64,000 bases of DNA from JAJTHC01 sp044358835 (lineage in GTDB: Bacteria; Cyanobacteriota; Vampirovibrionia; Vampirovibrionales; JAJTHC01). The position numbers were made by a program, and so were the translations under genes. Shown one piece after another: positions 1-8,244 of the stretch; position 1 is the first letter of the stretch; each line of letters starts with the position of its first letter. The DNA is taken from the NCBI GenBank assembly GCA_044358835.1, contig JBIKNF010000009.1:18003-82002 (forward strand), given 5' to 3'. Below the pieces are notes generated by a model. It did no database searches and had not been told where the DNA came from. It worked only from the letters and a program-made list of their open reading frames with translations.

Positions 1-2739
1 CAAGTGTAAATCATGCCAATGCAACCCAATCGAAGGTTCATCAAACAAGTACAGCGTATGCCCAGAAGGCTTTCGCATCAAGTCGGTGGCCAGTTTTAAG
101 CGCTGGGCTTCCCCCCCTGAAAGCAGCGGAGCCCCCTGCCCAAGCGCCAAGTACCCCAAGCCTACATCGCACAACAATTGCAACTGTTGCCCCAAGGTGG
201 GGTGACTATCAAAGATCTCAATGGCGGCTTCAATCGGTGTTTCTAGCAATTCGTAAATGTTCTTGCCTTTATACCGCACGCGTAAAATTTCAGGCTTAAA
301 ACGCTTGCCGTCACACGTTTGGCAAAGCAGTTCAGCATCGGGCAACATCCCCACAGAAAGCGTGGTTTTCCCCGCCCCTTTACACGTTTCACAACGGCCG
401 CCTTTGACATTAAAACTAAAGTGAGACGCGCTTAAGCCTTGGGCCTTGGCTTCAAGCGTGTTGGCATACAAATTGCGAATGGCATCAAACATTCCTGTAT
501 AGGTGGCGGGGTTGCTCCGACTGGTACGACCAATGGGTGATTGATCCACCACCACGAGTTTGTCAATCTGTTCAATGCCTTCAATGGCTTTGACGCCTTT
601 GGGCATCGTGAGGTTTAAGTCTTTAAGGGGAATATCCTTTTTTCGCCCGTAAGAACCCATTGTGGCTTGAATGTACTGTTCCACATAGGGCAGTAAACAA
701 TCAAACAACAAGGTGCTTTTGCCTGAACCACTCATGCCCGTAATCGTCACCATTTTACCTAAGGGCAAGGTAATGTTCAGATTTTTCAAATTATGGTGGG
801 TGCATCCCTTTAGGCGGACGGTTTTTTCAGGCTTGGGAAGCTTTTTAGTGGTGTTCATTTCAATGCGCCGACGCCCCGCCAAGTAATCCCCAGTAACGGA
901 ATTCGCCTGCTGTTCAAGTTCACTTGCAAGACCCGCAAAAACGAGTTCCCCCCCGTGAATCCCCGCTCTAGGGCCAATATCCACCACATAATCGGCTTGA
1001 CGAATAAGCTCTTCGTCATGTTCTACCACAAGCACGGTATTGCCCTTGTCTCGTAGTTCTTTTAGTGTGTGAATGAGCTGTTGATTGTTATGCGCATGCA
1101 AGCCAATGGAAGGTTCATCCAACACATACATGACGCCTGAAAGTCCACTACCGAGTTGGCTGGCTAAACGAATCCGCTGGGCTTCACCCCCTGAAAGGGT
1201 TGAAGCACGACGCCCAAGCGTTAAATACGGCACGCCCACATTCTTCAAAAACTGCAAGCGCACCAATACTTCTTTTAAGGGGGTTTGGGCGATTAACGCT
1301 TCAGTTGCGGTTAGTTCAGGATCAAGCGCACTTAGGGCGTCATACGCTTGACTTAAACTCATCGCACTAAGCGCCTTCCACGTAAGCGTGTCGCCTAATC
1401 GCACGGCAAGAGAAAACGGCTTTAAGCGAAGCCCATCGCAATCGGGGCAATCGTCTTCTAAGGTAAATTGGCGAAAGTAGGCTTGACTGGTTAAACCGCC
1501 GGTATTGGCTTTTAAACGCAATAACGGCAAAATGCCTTCAAAGTTTTCAAAGAAGTTTTCCCAGTCATCGGGGCTGTCTTCATAGTTGATTTCTGCAATC
1601 GGGACGAAAGCCGAAGTCGCCTTTTCTTTGCCGTAAAAAAACAGATGCTTTTCAGCCTTGTTCCACGCCTTCCACGGTTTTGAAACAGGCAAGTGCAAGT
1701 ACTTTTCAAAGGCCGTCAACACCCGCTTGTGCTTGCCCCATAACAAGTAGGCCAAAGCGGGCATGGCCCCGTCTTTCAGACTTAAAGACGGTTCTTTAAT
1801 GAGGGTGCTTTCGTCAATGTGTAACTGATGCCCCGTGCCTTTACAGGTGACACACGCCCCGTACGGCGAATTAAAGCTAAACAACCGAGGCGCCATTTCG
1901 CCAAAGTCCAAATCACATGCATGACACGCCATAAAGGTGGACATCAGCGCTTCTTTTTCTTTGTCGTGATGCGGTTCTTGACTCAAAACGCGCAAGTAGC
2001 CCCCTGAACGTTGAACGGCTTTACTGACGGCTTGTTCCAAGCGCAGGGAAGTGGCATCCTTTTGGTGACGCAGGACAATGCGATCCACCACGGCATCAAT
2101 GTGATGCACCTTATAGCGTTCGAGCTTGAAATCGTCGGGCAACTCATCTAAATCCAACATTTCACCGTCCACATAGGCACGGGCAAAGCCTTCTTTACGC
2201 AACTGTTCAAACAACGCGCCGTAATCTCCTTTGCGTCCTCGAATCAGCGGGCTTAAAATTTGAATGCGCGTGGCTTCGGGCAGTTTTTTGATGCGTTCTA
2301 GCATTTGGGCGAGTCGTTGTGGTTGCACGTTGCAACCACATTGGGGGCAGTAGGCACGGCCGGCTTTGGCAAATAGCACACGCAAGTAATCCATAATGTT
2401 GGTGACCGTGCCGACGGTGGAACGAGGCGAGTAGAGCGTGGTTTTTTGTTCAATAGCAATGGCAGGCGAAAGGCCTGTAAGTGTGCGAACGGGTGCCTTT
2501 TCTTGCTTGCCCATGAACTGCTGGGCGTAATCGCTTAGGGTGTTCATGTAGCGACGTTGGGCTTCGCTGTAAAGCGTGTCAAAGACGAGGCTACTTTTAC
2601 CGCTGCCTGAAATGCCCGTAAACACCACGAGCTGGTGCTTGGGTATGTTTAGCGAAAAGCCTTTTAAATTGTGCGTTTGCACGTCTTCAAGGCAGATGTA
2701 TCGCTGGGTGGTGGGGGGGGCATCGTGCAGGGCAGGCAT
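1..2739 (-). CDS. uvrA: UvrA, excinuclease ABC subunit A (3' end beyond window)
   Basis: DNA-damage recognition ATPase of nucleotide excision repair, which loads UvrB at lesions. About 913 codons are visible from an ATG at 2739; reading is open to base 1, so the last part of the second ATPase domain is missing. Seen in order: first Walker A (GISGSGKSS, near residue 43), a UvrB-binding-type region with a CPQCG motif, a zinc-finger pair (CHAC ... CVTC), first ABC signature LSGGEAQR (about 516), second Walker A (GMSGSGKST, about 668), second zinc finger (CETC ... CQTC), second LSGGEAQR (about 873) and Walker B LFDEPSIGLH. Because the UvrB-binding region is present, it resembles canonical UvrA rather than the shorter UvrA2. 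A G8 tract lies near the start. The gene stands 38 bp downstream of an unrelated orphan on the same strand. Confidence 0.96.
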   Translation of the reverse strand, partial: MPALHDAPPTTQRYICLEDVQTHNLKGFSLNIPKHQLVVFTGISGSGKSSLVFDTLYSEAQRRYMNTLSDYAQQFMGKQEKAPVRTLTGLSPAIAIEQKTTLYSPRSTVGTVTNIMDYLRVLFAKAGRAYCPQCGCNVQPQRLAQMLERIKKLPEATRIQILSPLIRGRKGDYGALFEQLRKEGFARAYVDGEMLDLDELPDDFKLERYKVHHIDAVVDRIVLRHQKDATSLRLEQAVSKAVQRSGGYLRVLSQEPHHDKEKEALMSTFMACHACDLDFGEMAPRLFSFNSPYGACVTCKGTGHQLHIDESTLIKEPSLSLKDGAMPALAYLLWGKHKRVLTAFEKYLHLPVSKPWKAWNKAEKHLFFYGKEKATSAFVPIAEINYEDSPDDWENFFENFEGILPLLRLKANTGGLTSQAYFRQFTLEDDCPDCDGLRLKPFSLAVRLGDTLTWKALSAMSLSQAYDALSALDPELTATEALIAQTPLKEVLVRLQFLKNVGVPYLTLGRRASTLSGGEAQRIRLASQLGSGLSGVMYVLDEPSIGLHAHNNQQLIHTLKELRDKGNTVLVVEHDEELIRQADYVVDIGPRAGIHGGELVFAGLASELEQQANSVTGDYLAGRRRIEMNTTKKLPKPEKTVRLKGCTHHNLKNLNITLPLGKMVTITGMSGSGKSTLLFDCLLPYVEQYIQATMGSYGRKKDIPLKDLNLTMPKGVKAIEGIEQIDKLVVVDQSPIGRTSRSNPATYTGMFDAIRNLYANTLEAKAQGLSASHFSFNVKGGRCETCKGAGKTTLSVGMLPDAELLCQTCDGKRFKPEILRVRYKGKNIYELLETPIEAAIEIFDSHPTLGQQLQLLCDVGLGYLALGQGAPLLSGGEAQRLKLATDLMRKPSGHTLYLFDEPSIGLHWHDLHL

Positions 2740-2777
2740 GGGGGGTCTCTTGCGTTTGTGGGGAGAGTACCCTTCCA

Positions 2778-3473
2778 TTATACACCAAACCGATTAAGCC
2801 ATTGTTTTAGCCAGTTGCATATTTTACTTTCCATGCCATTACCCTTTTTATCTGATTCGAAGCTACTTTCTAATGTTTCTCTTCCCATTACAAAATCAAC
2901 AAGGTGGTTCATTCTTTCCTCAGCACTTCCTTTGATGCCTTTATAAGGACTTTGTATCAGTTGTTCCAGTTCACTTAGGTTTATCTGTTCTACTTCTTCA
3001 TTTGACAATGATTCTCTTAGAGCCGTTACATTAGCTTGCACAGATTTTCCTAAATTGCTTAAGCTATCTAGTAAATTATTATTTTGTAAAAAAGTTGTTA
3101 ATTTATTTGGATCATCTGTATTTTCTGGGAAATAGATTACAGTCGAAGATGCATTTTGGAGACTTCCCCCCATTTCACTAATATCCTTTAGTACATTAAA
3201 ACATGCTTCTATACATCTCCTCTGTCCTTCAACTTCTAGAATATCAAATACAAAAGGAGACTTTTCTAGTCCCTCCAATAGATTTATTATTTCATCAGGA
3301 ATGATTTCTGGAGGGTGTGCCTTTATTACTTCGCGCATAAATGCACCAGTCAAACGGCCGGAACGTTGATTCGCGTGTGGGCAAGGCACTGGGGCATGTG
3401 CCGTGTGGGAAGTGGCAGGGGTGCTTCTTAAAGCTATACTTTTGTTATGGGGGGGGGTTAGTGGGCTTAACAT
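2778..3473 (-). CDS. Hypothetical protein, AT-rich, no recognised family
   Basis: A 231-residue reading frame that I do not recognise. The first 45 or so residues (rich in Pro, His, Ser, Thr) are encoded by GC-rich DNA like the neighbours. The rest is acidic, helical-looking and encoded by clearly AT-rich DNA, with a composition change near 3340. An internal ATG (residues MREVIKAHPPE) at about 3338 coincides with the change and could be an alternative start. A run of nine G/C bases (3449-3457) lies in codons 6-9, so slippage would switch the upper part in or out of frame. It ends 38 bp before uvrA. It could be a transferred gene or a fused remnant; expression is unproven. Confidence 0.5.
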   Translation of the reverse strand: MLSPLTPPHNKSIALRSTPATSHTAHAPVPCPHANQRSGRLTGAFMREVIKAHPPEIIPDEIINLLEGLEKSPFVFDILEVEGQRRCIEACFNVLKDISEMGGSLQNASSTVIYFPENTDDPNKLTTFLQNNNLLDSLSNLGKSVQANVTALRESLSNEEVEQINLSELEQLIQSPYKGIKGSAEERMNHLVDFVMGRETLESSFESDKKGNGMESKICNWLKQWLNRFGV

Positions 3474-3666
3474 AAAAAAGTTCCTTTATAACTCATTAAC
3501 GACATTATAGCTTCATCAGATAAACCCTAAATAGTTTACTGTAATAGGCTTGCTTGTATAAAACAGTATCAAAATTTTTTTGTGCCCCCTGTTTTTTACC
3601 CCTTACTTTCATGAACATTTAAGTGCGCCTTTTCAAGCTTTTGCCTCAATTTCTCAAAAAAGGGGC

Positions 3667-3694
3667 TTGCATTCCTGGCTGGACGATGTAATAT
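3667..3694 (+). promoter_or_regulatory. Sigma-70-type promoter of tRNA-Val(TAC)
   Basis: TTGCAT, 16-bp spacer, TAATAT, placed 12 bp before the first base of the tRNA. Spacing and position fit a housekeeping promoter. Confidence 0.6.
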
Positions 3695-3706
3695 AAACAC
3701 AGCTAA

Positions 3707-3782
3707 GGGCGTTTAGCTCAGTTGGTAGAGCGTCTGCTTTACACGCAGGTGGTCCACGGTTCGAGCCCGTGAGCGCCCACCA
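3707..3782 (+). tRNA. tRNA-Val (anticodon TAC)
   Basis: A full 76-nt cloverleaf can be folded: acceptor GGGCGTT/AGCGCCC, D-arm GCTC...GAGC, anticodon stem with loop TTTACAC (anticodon TAC), T-arm containing GGTTCGAGCCC, discriminator A and encoded CCA. A second valine tRNA (GAC) occurs at 38289. Confidence 0.95.
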
Positions 3783-3820
3783 CAACAGCCCCCGTCAACA
3801 GACAGGGGCTGTTGTGTTTT
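3781..3820 (+). terminator. Rho-independent terminator after tRNA-Val
   Basis: CACAACAGCCCC (3781-3792) pairs perfectly with GGGGCTGTTGTG (3805-3816) around a 12-nt loop, followed by a short T run. The stem begins within the CCA end of the tRNA. Confidence 0.85.
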
Positions 3821-3942
3821 CAACCTTCTTTGCCAGAACAGCGCACTTCGGCGAAAGCCTTCCACTCCTCAAGTCCCCTCCAAATGAAGGGGATGCTGGG
3901 CGCATTTATTTGTCATAATAAAACGAGCAAGGAGCCTTCACC

Positions 3943-5037
3943 ATGCCCACCCGCACGCCCATGTTCTACACTTGCGCCACGCTTGCCTTAAGCCTAAGCC
4001 TTGGCACGGCGCCGGCCTTACACGCTGAAGGCCTGTTTCTAAGCCCCAGCGCCCCCAACGTGCGTTCGCCTTTCCCGCAGGAAACCGCCACCGCAACGGC
4101 TCCCTTGAACACCCTTCGCATTGCGCTTGAAGCCCTGAAACAGGGGCAAACGCGCCAAGCGCTGGTGTTGTTAGAATCGTGGGTGGAAGAACACCCCGAA
4201 GATTTAGAGGCCTTTTTTCACTTGGCGAAAGCCAGCTATGCACTGGGCGACTTTCCGGCCATGCGTCGCTATTTGGCCACGCTAAACACCCTCGCCCCGC
4301 AGGATGCCATCACTCAGCAGGCGCTTGCTTGGGCTAACCCACTGCCTGAAGCCAAGCCCCCTACGGTGGAAGATGAAAAGAATACGGCCCTTTTAAACCT
4401 CGCCCGTTCAGTGGCTAACAATCAACCCACCCCGATGCCGTTTCGTTCACCTGCCCCCAAGACGTCCGCCCCCCCCGCGACGCTTGAAGAGGCGACGGCA
4501 GCACCCCGTTTGCCGTCTACCGAAGCACTTAAAACGCCCGCTTCCCCCACCCCTTTGCCCATGGTTAAAGAAGGCGCGGTGGATCAAAGCACCCAAGCTC
4601 AACCAGCTCCCCAAGAATCAGCGCCTAACCCGCCTAAAACCCCTGTTTCGCCTAATCTTGGGAATAACCCAACAGTAGGGGCGGCCGCGTCCTTACAAGC
4701 ATCCGCAAGCCCTGCACCGCTCACCCAAGAACAAATTGCGCAAAACTTTCAAATGCTTCAACAGTTAATGATGATGCAACTGATGAACAATTCTTCAAAC
4801 AGTTTTAATCCCAATAACCCCATGAACATGATGATGAACGGCCAAGGGATGAATGGTCTCAATATGTTTAACGGCACTATGTTGAACAACACGATGTTGA
4901 ATAATCCCAACGCCACCCCAGCGATGACCCCCCAAGTGATGAACCAACTGATGCAAAACAGTTTATTGAACAACATGAACGGCATGTTCAACACCACGCC
5001 AGACGATCAAAACAACAACGGGGGCCTTGGGTTTTAA
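3943..5037 (+). CDS. Secreted TPR-like protein with Met/Asn-rich tail
   Basis: 364 residues; start chosen because AAGGAG lies just upstream. An N-terminal signal peptide (hydrophobic core LALSLSLGTAPA, likely cleavage after ALHA, residue 28) predicts export. Residues about 55-120 resemble tetratricopeptide repeats (EALKQGQTRQALVLLESW, then a second helix pair). A Pro/Thr/Ala-rich linker runs to about 265. The last 95 residues are strikingly rich in Met, Asn and Gln, with runs such as QLMMMQLMNN and NPMNMMMNGQG. There is no catalytic motif. It may be a periplasmic or surface scaffold; the tail could bind metal or self-assemble, but that is speculation. It converges with mqnE. Confidence 0.8.
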   Translation: MPTRTPMFYTCATLALSLSLGTAPALHAEGLFLSPSAPNVRSPFPQETATATAPLNTLRIALEALKQGQTRQALVLLESWVEEHPEDLEAFFHLAKASYALGDFPAMRRYLATLNTLAPQDAITQQALAWANPLPEAKPPTVEDEKNTALLNLARSVANNQPTPMPFRSPAPKTSAPPATLEEATAAPRLPSTEALKTPASPTPLPMVKEGAVDQSTQAQPAPQESAPNPPKTPVSPNLGNNPTVGAAASLQASASPAPLTQEQIAQNFQMLQQLMMMQLMNNSSNSFNPNNPMNMMMNGQGMNGLNMFNGTMLNNTMLNNPNATPAMTPQVMNQLMQNSLLNNMNGMFNTTPDDQNNNGGLGF

Positions 5038-5061
5038 GGTTAAATCACGCAGGCAAATGGC

Positions 5062-6273
5062 TTAATGAGCCGTGCTTTTGTGGTAGGCTTTTTTCAACAC
5101 TTGGGCAGGCACGAGGGCTTGCATGGCGGAGTCGTCCCATACTTTAACGACGTTGTAAAACGCGTCTCGTTCAACGGGCAAGCGCCCCGACTGACGAATT
5201 AAATGCGTGAGCTGACGCATGGTTAAGCCTTGCGAACTTTGGGTGCCCGCGGCATGGGCGATCTTTTCTTGAATGACGGTGCCGTCAATGTCGTCGACCC
5301 CAAAGTTCAACCCGACTTGAGAAATTTTTTCGCCAATGTGAATCCAAAACGCTTTGATATGAGGGAAATTGTCTAACACCAGTCGAGAAACCGCAAAGTT
5401 TTTAAGATTTTCAAAGCCTGTTAGGGCGTACTTAGGATCAATGCGGTTGCCTTCATAATAACAATTCAGCGGAATAAAGCTCAAGAATCCGCCTGTTTTG
5501 TCTTGCTGTTCACGCAGGGAAATCATGTGCGCCACGCGCTCTTCAGGGGTTTCTCCTAGGCCAGCAAGCATGGTGGCGTTGGATTTTAACCCCATTTGAT
5601 GCGCCAAACCGTGAATATCAAGCCATTGTTGCCCCGTGATTTTACCGGGGCACACTTCTTGACGAATGCGTTCAGCAAAGACTTCGGCCCCTCCACCAGG
5701 TAAGGCTTGTAAGCCAGCATCGATGAGGGTTTGAATCACGTGTTCAATCGGCAAAGCTTCAATTTTAGCAATGTAATGCAGTTCCGCCGCGGTGAGCCCT
5801 TTGACATTCACGTGCGGGAACTCCTTGCGCAAGGCTTTAAAGAGATCGGCGTAATAGGCTAAATCGGCCCCCTTATAATGCCCTGCAACAATGTGGAACT
5901 CTCGTAAGGTATTTTTTTCGGGGTAGGCGTGAATATCGGCGATGACTTTGTCGATCGCCCAAAAATAGGCGTGAGGCGAGGCGGGGCCTTTTTTAAAGGA
6001 GCAGAAATGGCAGGTGTCTTCGCAAATGTTGGTGGGGTTAATGTGGTAATTATGCACCCACCACACATAGGCTTGTTCTGCTTGGGGCGTGCGGATTTTA
6101 CGCGCCAAATCCGCCAGCATACCCACGCCTAGAAGATCGGGGCTGTTGTAGAGATGAAGGGCTTCTTCAGCCGTAAAGCGTTCGCCCGTGAGCACTTTTT
6201 CTAAGTAGGGGTTCAGGGGATTGTGTTGCTGGTTAAAGTAAGCGTCAATGTATTCAGGTACATCGTAAGGCAT
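5062..6273 (-). CDS. mqnE: Aminofutalosine synthase MqnE (radical SAM)
   Basis: Radical-SAM enzyme of the futalosine menaquinone pathway; the family joins 3-[(1-carboxyvinyl)oxy]benzoate to SAM-derived adenosyl to give aminofutalosine. 403 residues, the usual length. The [4Fe-4S]/SAM motif C-x3-C-x2-C is at Cys84, Cys88 and Cys91 (CEDTCHFC). LPGGGAEVF, LDNFPHIKAFW and GVDDIDGTVIQEKI read as MqnE rather than the related MqnC, which usually has IQSSWVTQG and an N-D-G-S-T-M stretch. Start ATG at 6273 has AGGA 11 nt upstream. It stands alone; other menaquinone genes are not in the window, except a UbiX homologue at 25851 that could serve the late decarboxylation step. Confidence 0.92.
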   Translation of the reverse strand: MPYDVPEYIDAYFNQQHNPLNPYLEKVLTGERFTAEEALHLYNSPDLLGVGMLADLARKIRTPQAEQAYVWWVHNYHINPTNICEDTCHFCSFKKGPASPHAYFWAIDKVIADIHAYPEKNTLREFHIVAGHYKGADLAYYADLFKALRKEFPHVNVKGLTAAELHYIAKIEALPIEHVIQTLIDAGLQALPGGGAEVFAERIRQEVCPGKITGQQWLDIHGLAHQMGLKSNATMLAGLGETPEERVAHMISLREQQDKTGGFLSFIPLNCYYEGNRIDPKYALTGFENLKNFAVSRLVLDNFPHIKAFWIHIGEKISQVGLNFGVDDIDGTVIQEKIAHAAGTQSSQGLTMRQLTHLIRQSGRLPVERDAFYNVVKVWDDSAMQALVPAQVLKKAYHKSTAH

Positions 6274-6386
6274 GGGGGTGTGTTCCTGTAAGTCAATTTT
6301 ATTGGTACCTGTAGTTTAACACGGAAATAAACGCATGACGTATTGGGTCCTGACCTTTAGTAGTATAGCGAACACTAAAACTTCCA

Positions 6387-6421
6387 CAAAAAAGGGACTC
6401 GACGATGATCGCAGAGTCCCT
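6387..6421 (-). terminator. Terminator after the chemoreceptor gene
   Basis: On the minus strand AGGGACTC (6414-6421) pairs with GAGTCCCT (6393-6400) around a 13-nt loop, followed by a run of T. It ends the gene at 6474-8066. Confidence 0.8.
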
Positions 6422-6473
6422 GACCTCCAAAAGGTGATGTTCAAATAAGGGGAGTCGACCCCGTAGTTGCATC

Positions 6474-8066
6474 TTAATTTGCGAGGTTGTTAATAATGAC
6501 GTTTTGTTCTTCAACAGCCGCTGCCACTGAAGAGTTGGCCGCGCTGATGTCTCCGACCATGGTGATGATTTCTTCAATGGCCTTAGACGCTTGCGTGGTT
6601 TTTTCTTGAATAGCCAGCACTTGCGTTTGAATGTTTTGGGTGGCTTCTGCTGATTTTCCAGCCAGTGCCTTGACTTCGTCCGCCACAACGGCAAAGCCCT
6701 TACCCGCATCGCCTGCTCGTGCCGCTTCAATGGTGGCGTTCAAGGCCAATAAGTTGGTTTGACTGGCAATGCTTTGAATCAAGCTCACAATGCTATTGAT
6801 TTCTACAGCAGAATGAATCAACGCTTCCATGACTTCTTGAGTATGAAAACCTTGCGAACGCGTATTTTCAGCCATGTGGGCGGCACGATTCATATTTTCA
6901 GCAATTTCACGACTAGCTAAAGCCGCTTCTTGTTGAAGATCCGTTTTCCCAAACTTTTCAAGGGTTTGTTCTAACAAGAACCGAATGTTTTTCATCGCAT
7001 TACGACGCTTTTCAGTGTCTAGCAAATAATGCGTGCTAAAAAAGTCAAAGGCGCCTACAATATGCCCTTGCACCACAATGGGGAAGACGTTACCTGACTT
7101 GACGCCTGCTTGACGAGCCGCTGGTGCTCTGGCGCAGTCATTCACATCCGCCAAATCGGGAATGAATAAGACATCATCTGACGCCCAAGCACGTCCGTTG
7201 ACCCCCACCCCACGACTAAACGTGGTGGAATGCGTGATTTGTGAAAATTGAGGATTGATCGATCCAGATTCTTTTTCAAAAATCAAGGCATTTTGCGAAC
7301 CATCATATCGCCAAAAACTGGCGTAATCCCAACCAAAGGCTTCCTTAATTCCATTTAAGGCAGTGGTAATGACTTCTTCTTTATTATGAACACCTGCAAT
7401 GAGGCTAAACAAACGTTGTACGGCATTTAGGCATTCCGCACCGTGCAATTCTTGCAACGAACTTTCAATGCGTTCAAATACAAATGAAATGGCGGTTGAA
7501 AGCGCTTCAATGGTCGCCAAGCGTTGATCGGACACTTCAGCATTTTCTTTTGAAAAGAACTCAATCGTCCCGATGATACGGTTGTTCACGCGAATTGGGA
7601 AAGCAACAGCCCATTGAACCCCAGAACGTTGACACGCATCGCGACGAGAAGATTCGTTAAGTTCATTTAAGTGGCGAACGTAAATCAATCGTCCGTCCTG
7701 CCAAGCACGGCCATTAAGGCCTTGGCCTTTTTCAAAAGTAACATTTTCTGTTACGGTGTCAAATTCACTACTTAACTGCCCTGATTTAACACTAAATAAC
7801 AGCGCATTGCCCTTGTTGTTGACTTCCCAGTAGGCGCCATAGTCCCAACCAAATGTGCTACGAATGGTTTCTAACAGGCCTTGAACGGCTTTTTTCTTGT
7901 CTGCAGTACTTTGTAAATCACCCAAGGTTTGAATCTTTTTTAAGCTACTGACTAAGACATGGTAATTTTCTTTTTCTTCTTGGTTGTGGTGTGATTGTGA
8001 GGTAGACGCTGAGGCGTTTGAGGTATCTTTCACCTCTTTAGTCAACGTACTATTGAAAAAACTCAT
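6474..8066 (-). CDS. Soluble methyl-accepting chemotaxis-type receptor with two GAF domains
   Basis: 530 residues with no membrane segment. Two GAF sensor domains in tandem (about 60-200 and 220-360; both contain the paired pattern FGWDY...W, GRAW, and a G-x2-FFS end) precede a chemoreceptor signalling domain (about 385-530). The highly conserved hairpin tip is plain: residues LLALNATIEAARAGDAGKGF followed by AVVADEVKALA. It should form a cytoplasmic chemoreceptor that binds CheA/CheW. What the GAF domains sense cannot be told. The protein stops soon after the hairpin, so the second coiled-coil arm is short. AAGGAG lies 11 nt before the ATG. The upstream 178 bp is AT-rich promoter-like DNA shared divergently with pcrA. 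Confidence 0.9.
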   Translation of the reverse strand: MSFFNSTLTKEVKDTSNASASTSQSHHNQEEKENYHVLVSSLKKIQTLGDLQSTADKKKAVQGLLETIRSTFGWDYGAYWEVNNKGNALLFSVKSGQLSSEFDTVTENVTFEKGQGLNGRAWQDGRLIYVRHLNELNESSRRDACQRSGVQWAVAFPIRVNNRIIGTIEFFSKENAEVSDQRLATIEALSTAISFVFERIESSLQELHGAECLNAVQRLFSLIAGVHNKEEVITTALNGIKEAFGWDYASFWRYDGSQNALIFEKESGSINPQFSQITHSTTFSRGVGVNGRAWASDDVLFIPDLADVNDCARAPAARQAGVKSGNVFPIVVQGHIVGAFDFFSTHYLLDTEKRRNAMKNIRFLLEQTLEKFGKTDLQQEAALASREIAENMNRAAHMAENTRSQGFHTQEVMEALIHSAVEINSIVSLIQSIASQTNLLALNATIEAARAGDAGKGFAVVADEVKALAGKSAEATQNIQTQVLAIQEKTTQASKAIEEIITMVGDISAANSSVAAAVEEQNVIINNLAN

Positions 8067-8244
8067 GGGCTTAATAACTCCTTATCTTTAGAAAAAATAC
8101 AAGTAATCGAAAAACTAAACAAAATATACTTATTCTTAAATATAACGATTTTACGGGCGTTATTTTTTAAAAAAATCAAAACCTCCTCCGTTTGTTCGTG
8201 CTAAAATGGCCTAATTAGCCTAGATATATGAGGATATTGCTTTT

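Noticed and set aside
6368..6380. TATAGCGAACACTA as another family-2 end
   Set aside because: Only about nine bases match and orientation is mixed; chance cannot be excluded.
6299..6730. 143-codon minus-strand frame over the chemoreceptor 3' end
   Set aside because: Basic, low-information shadow of the conserved signalling domain; extends across a terminator.
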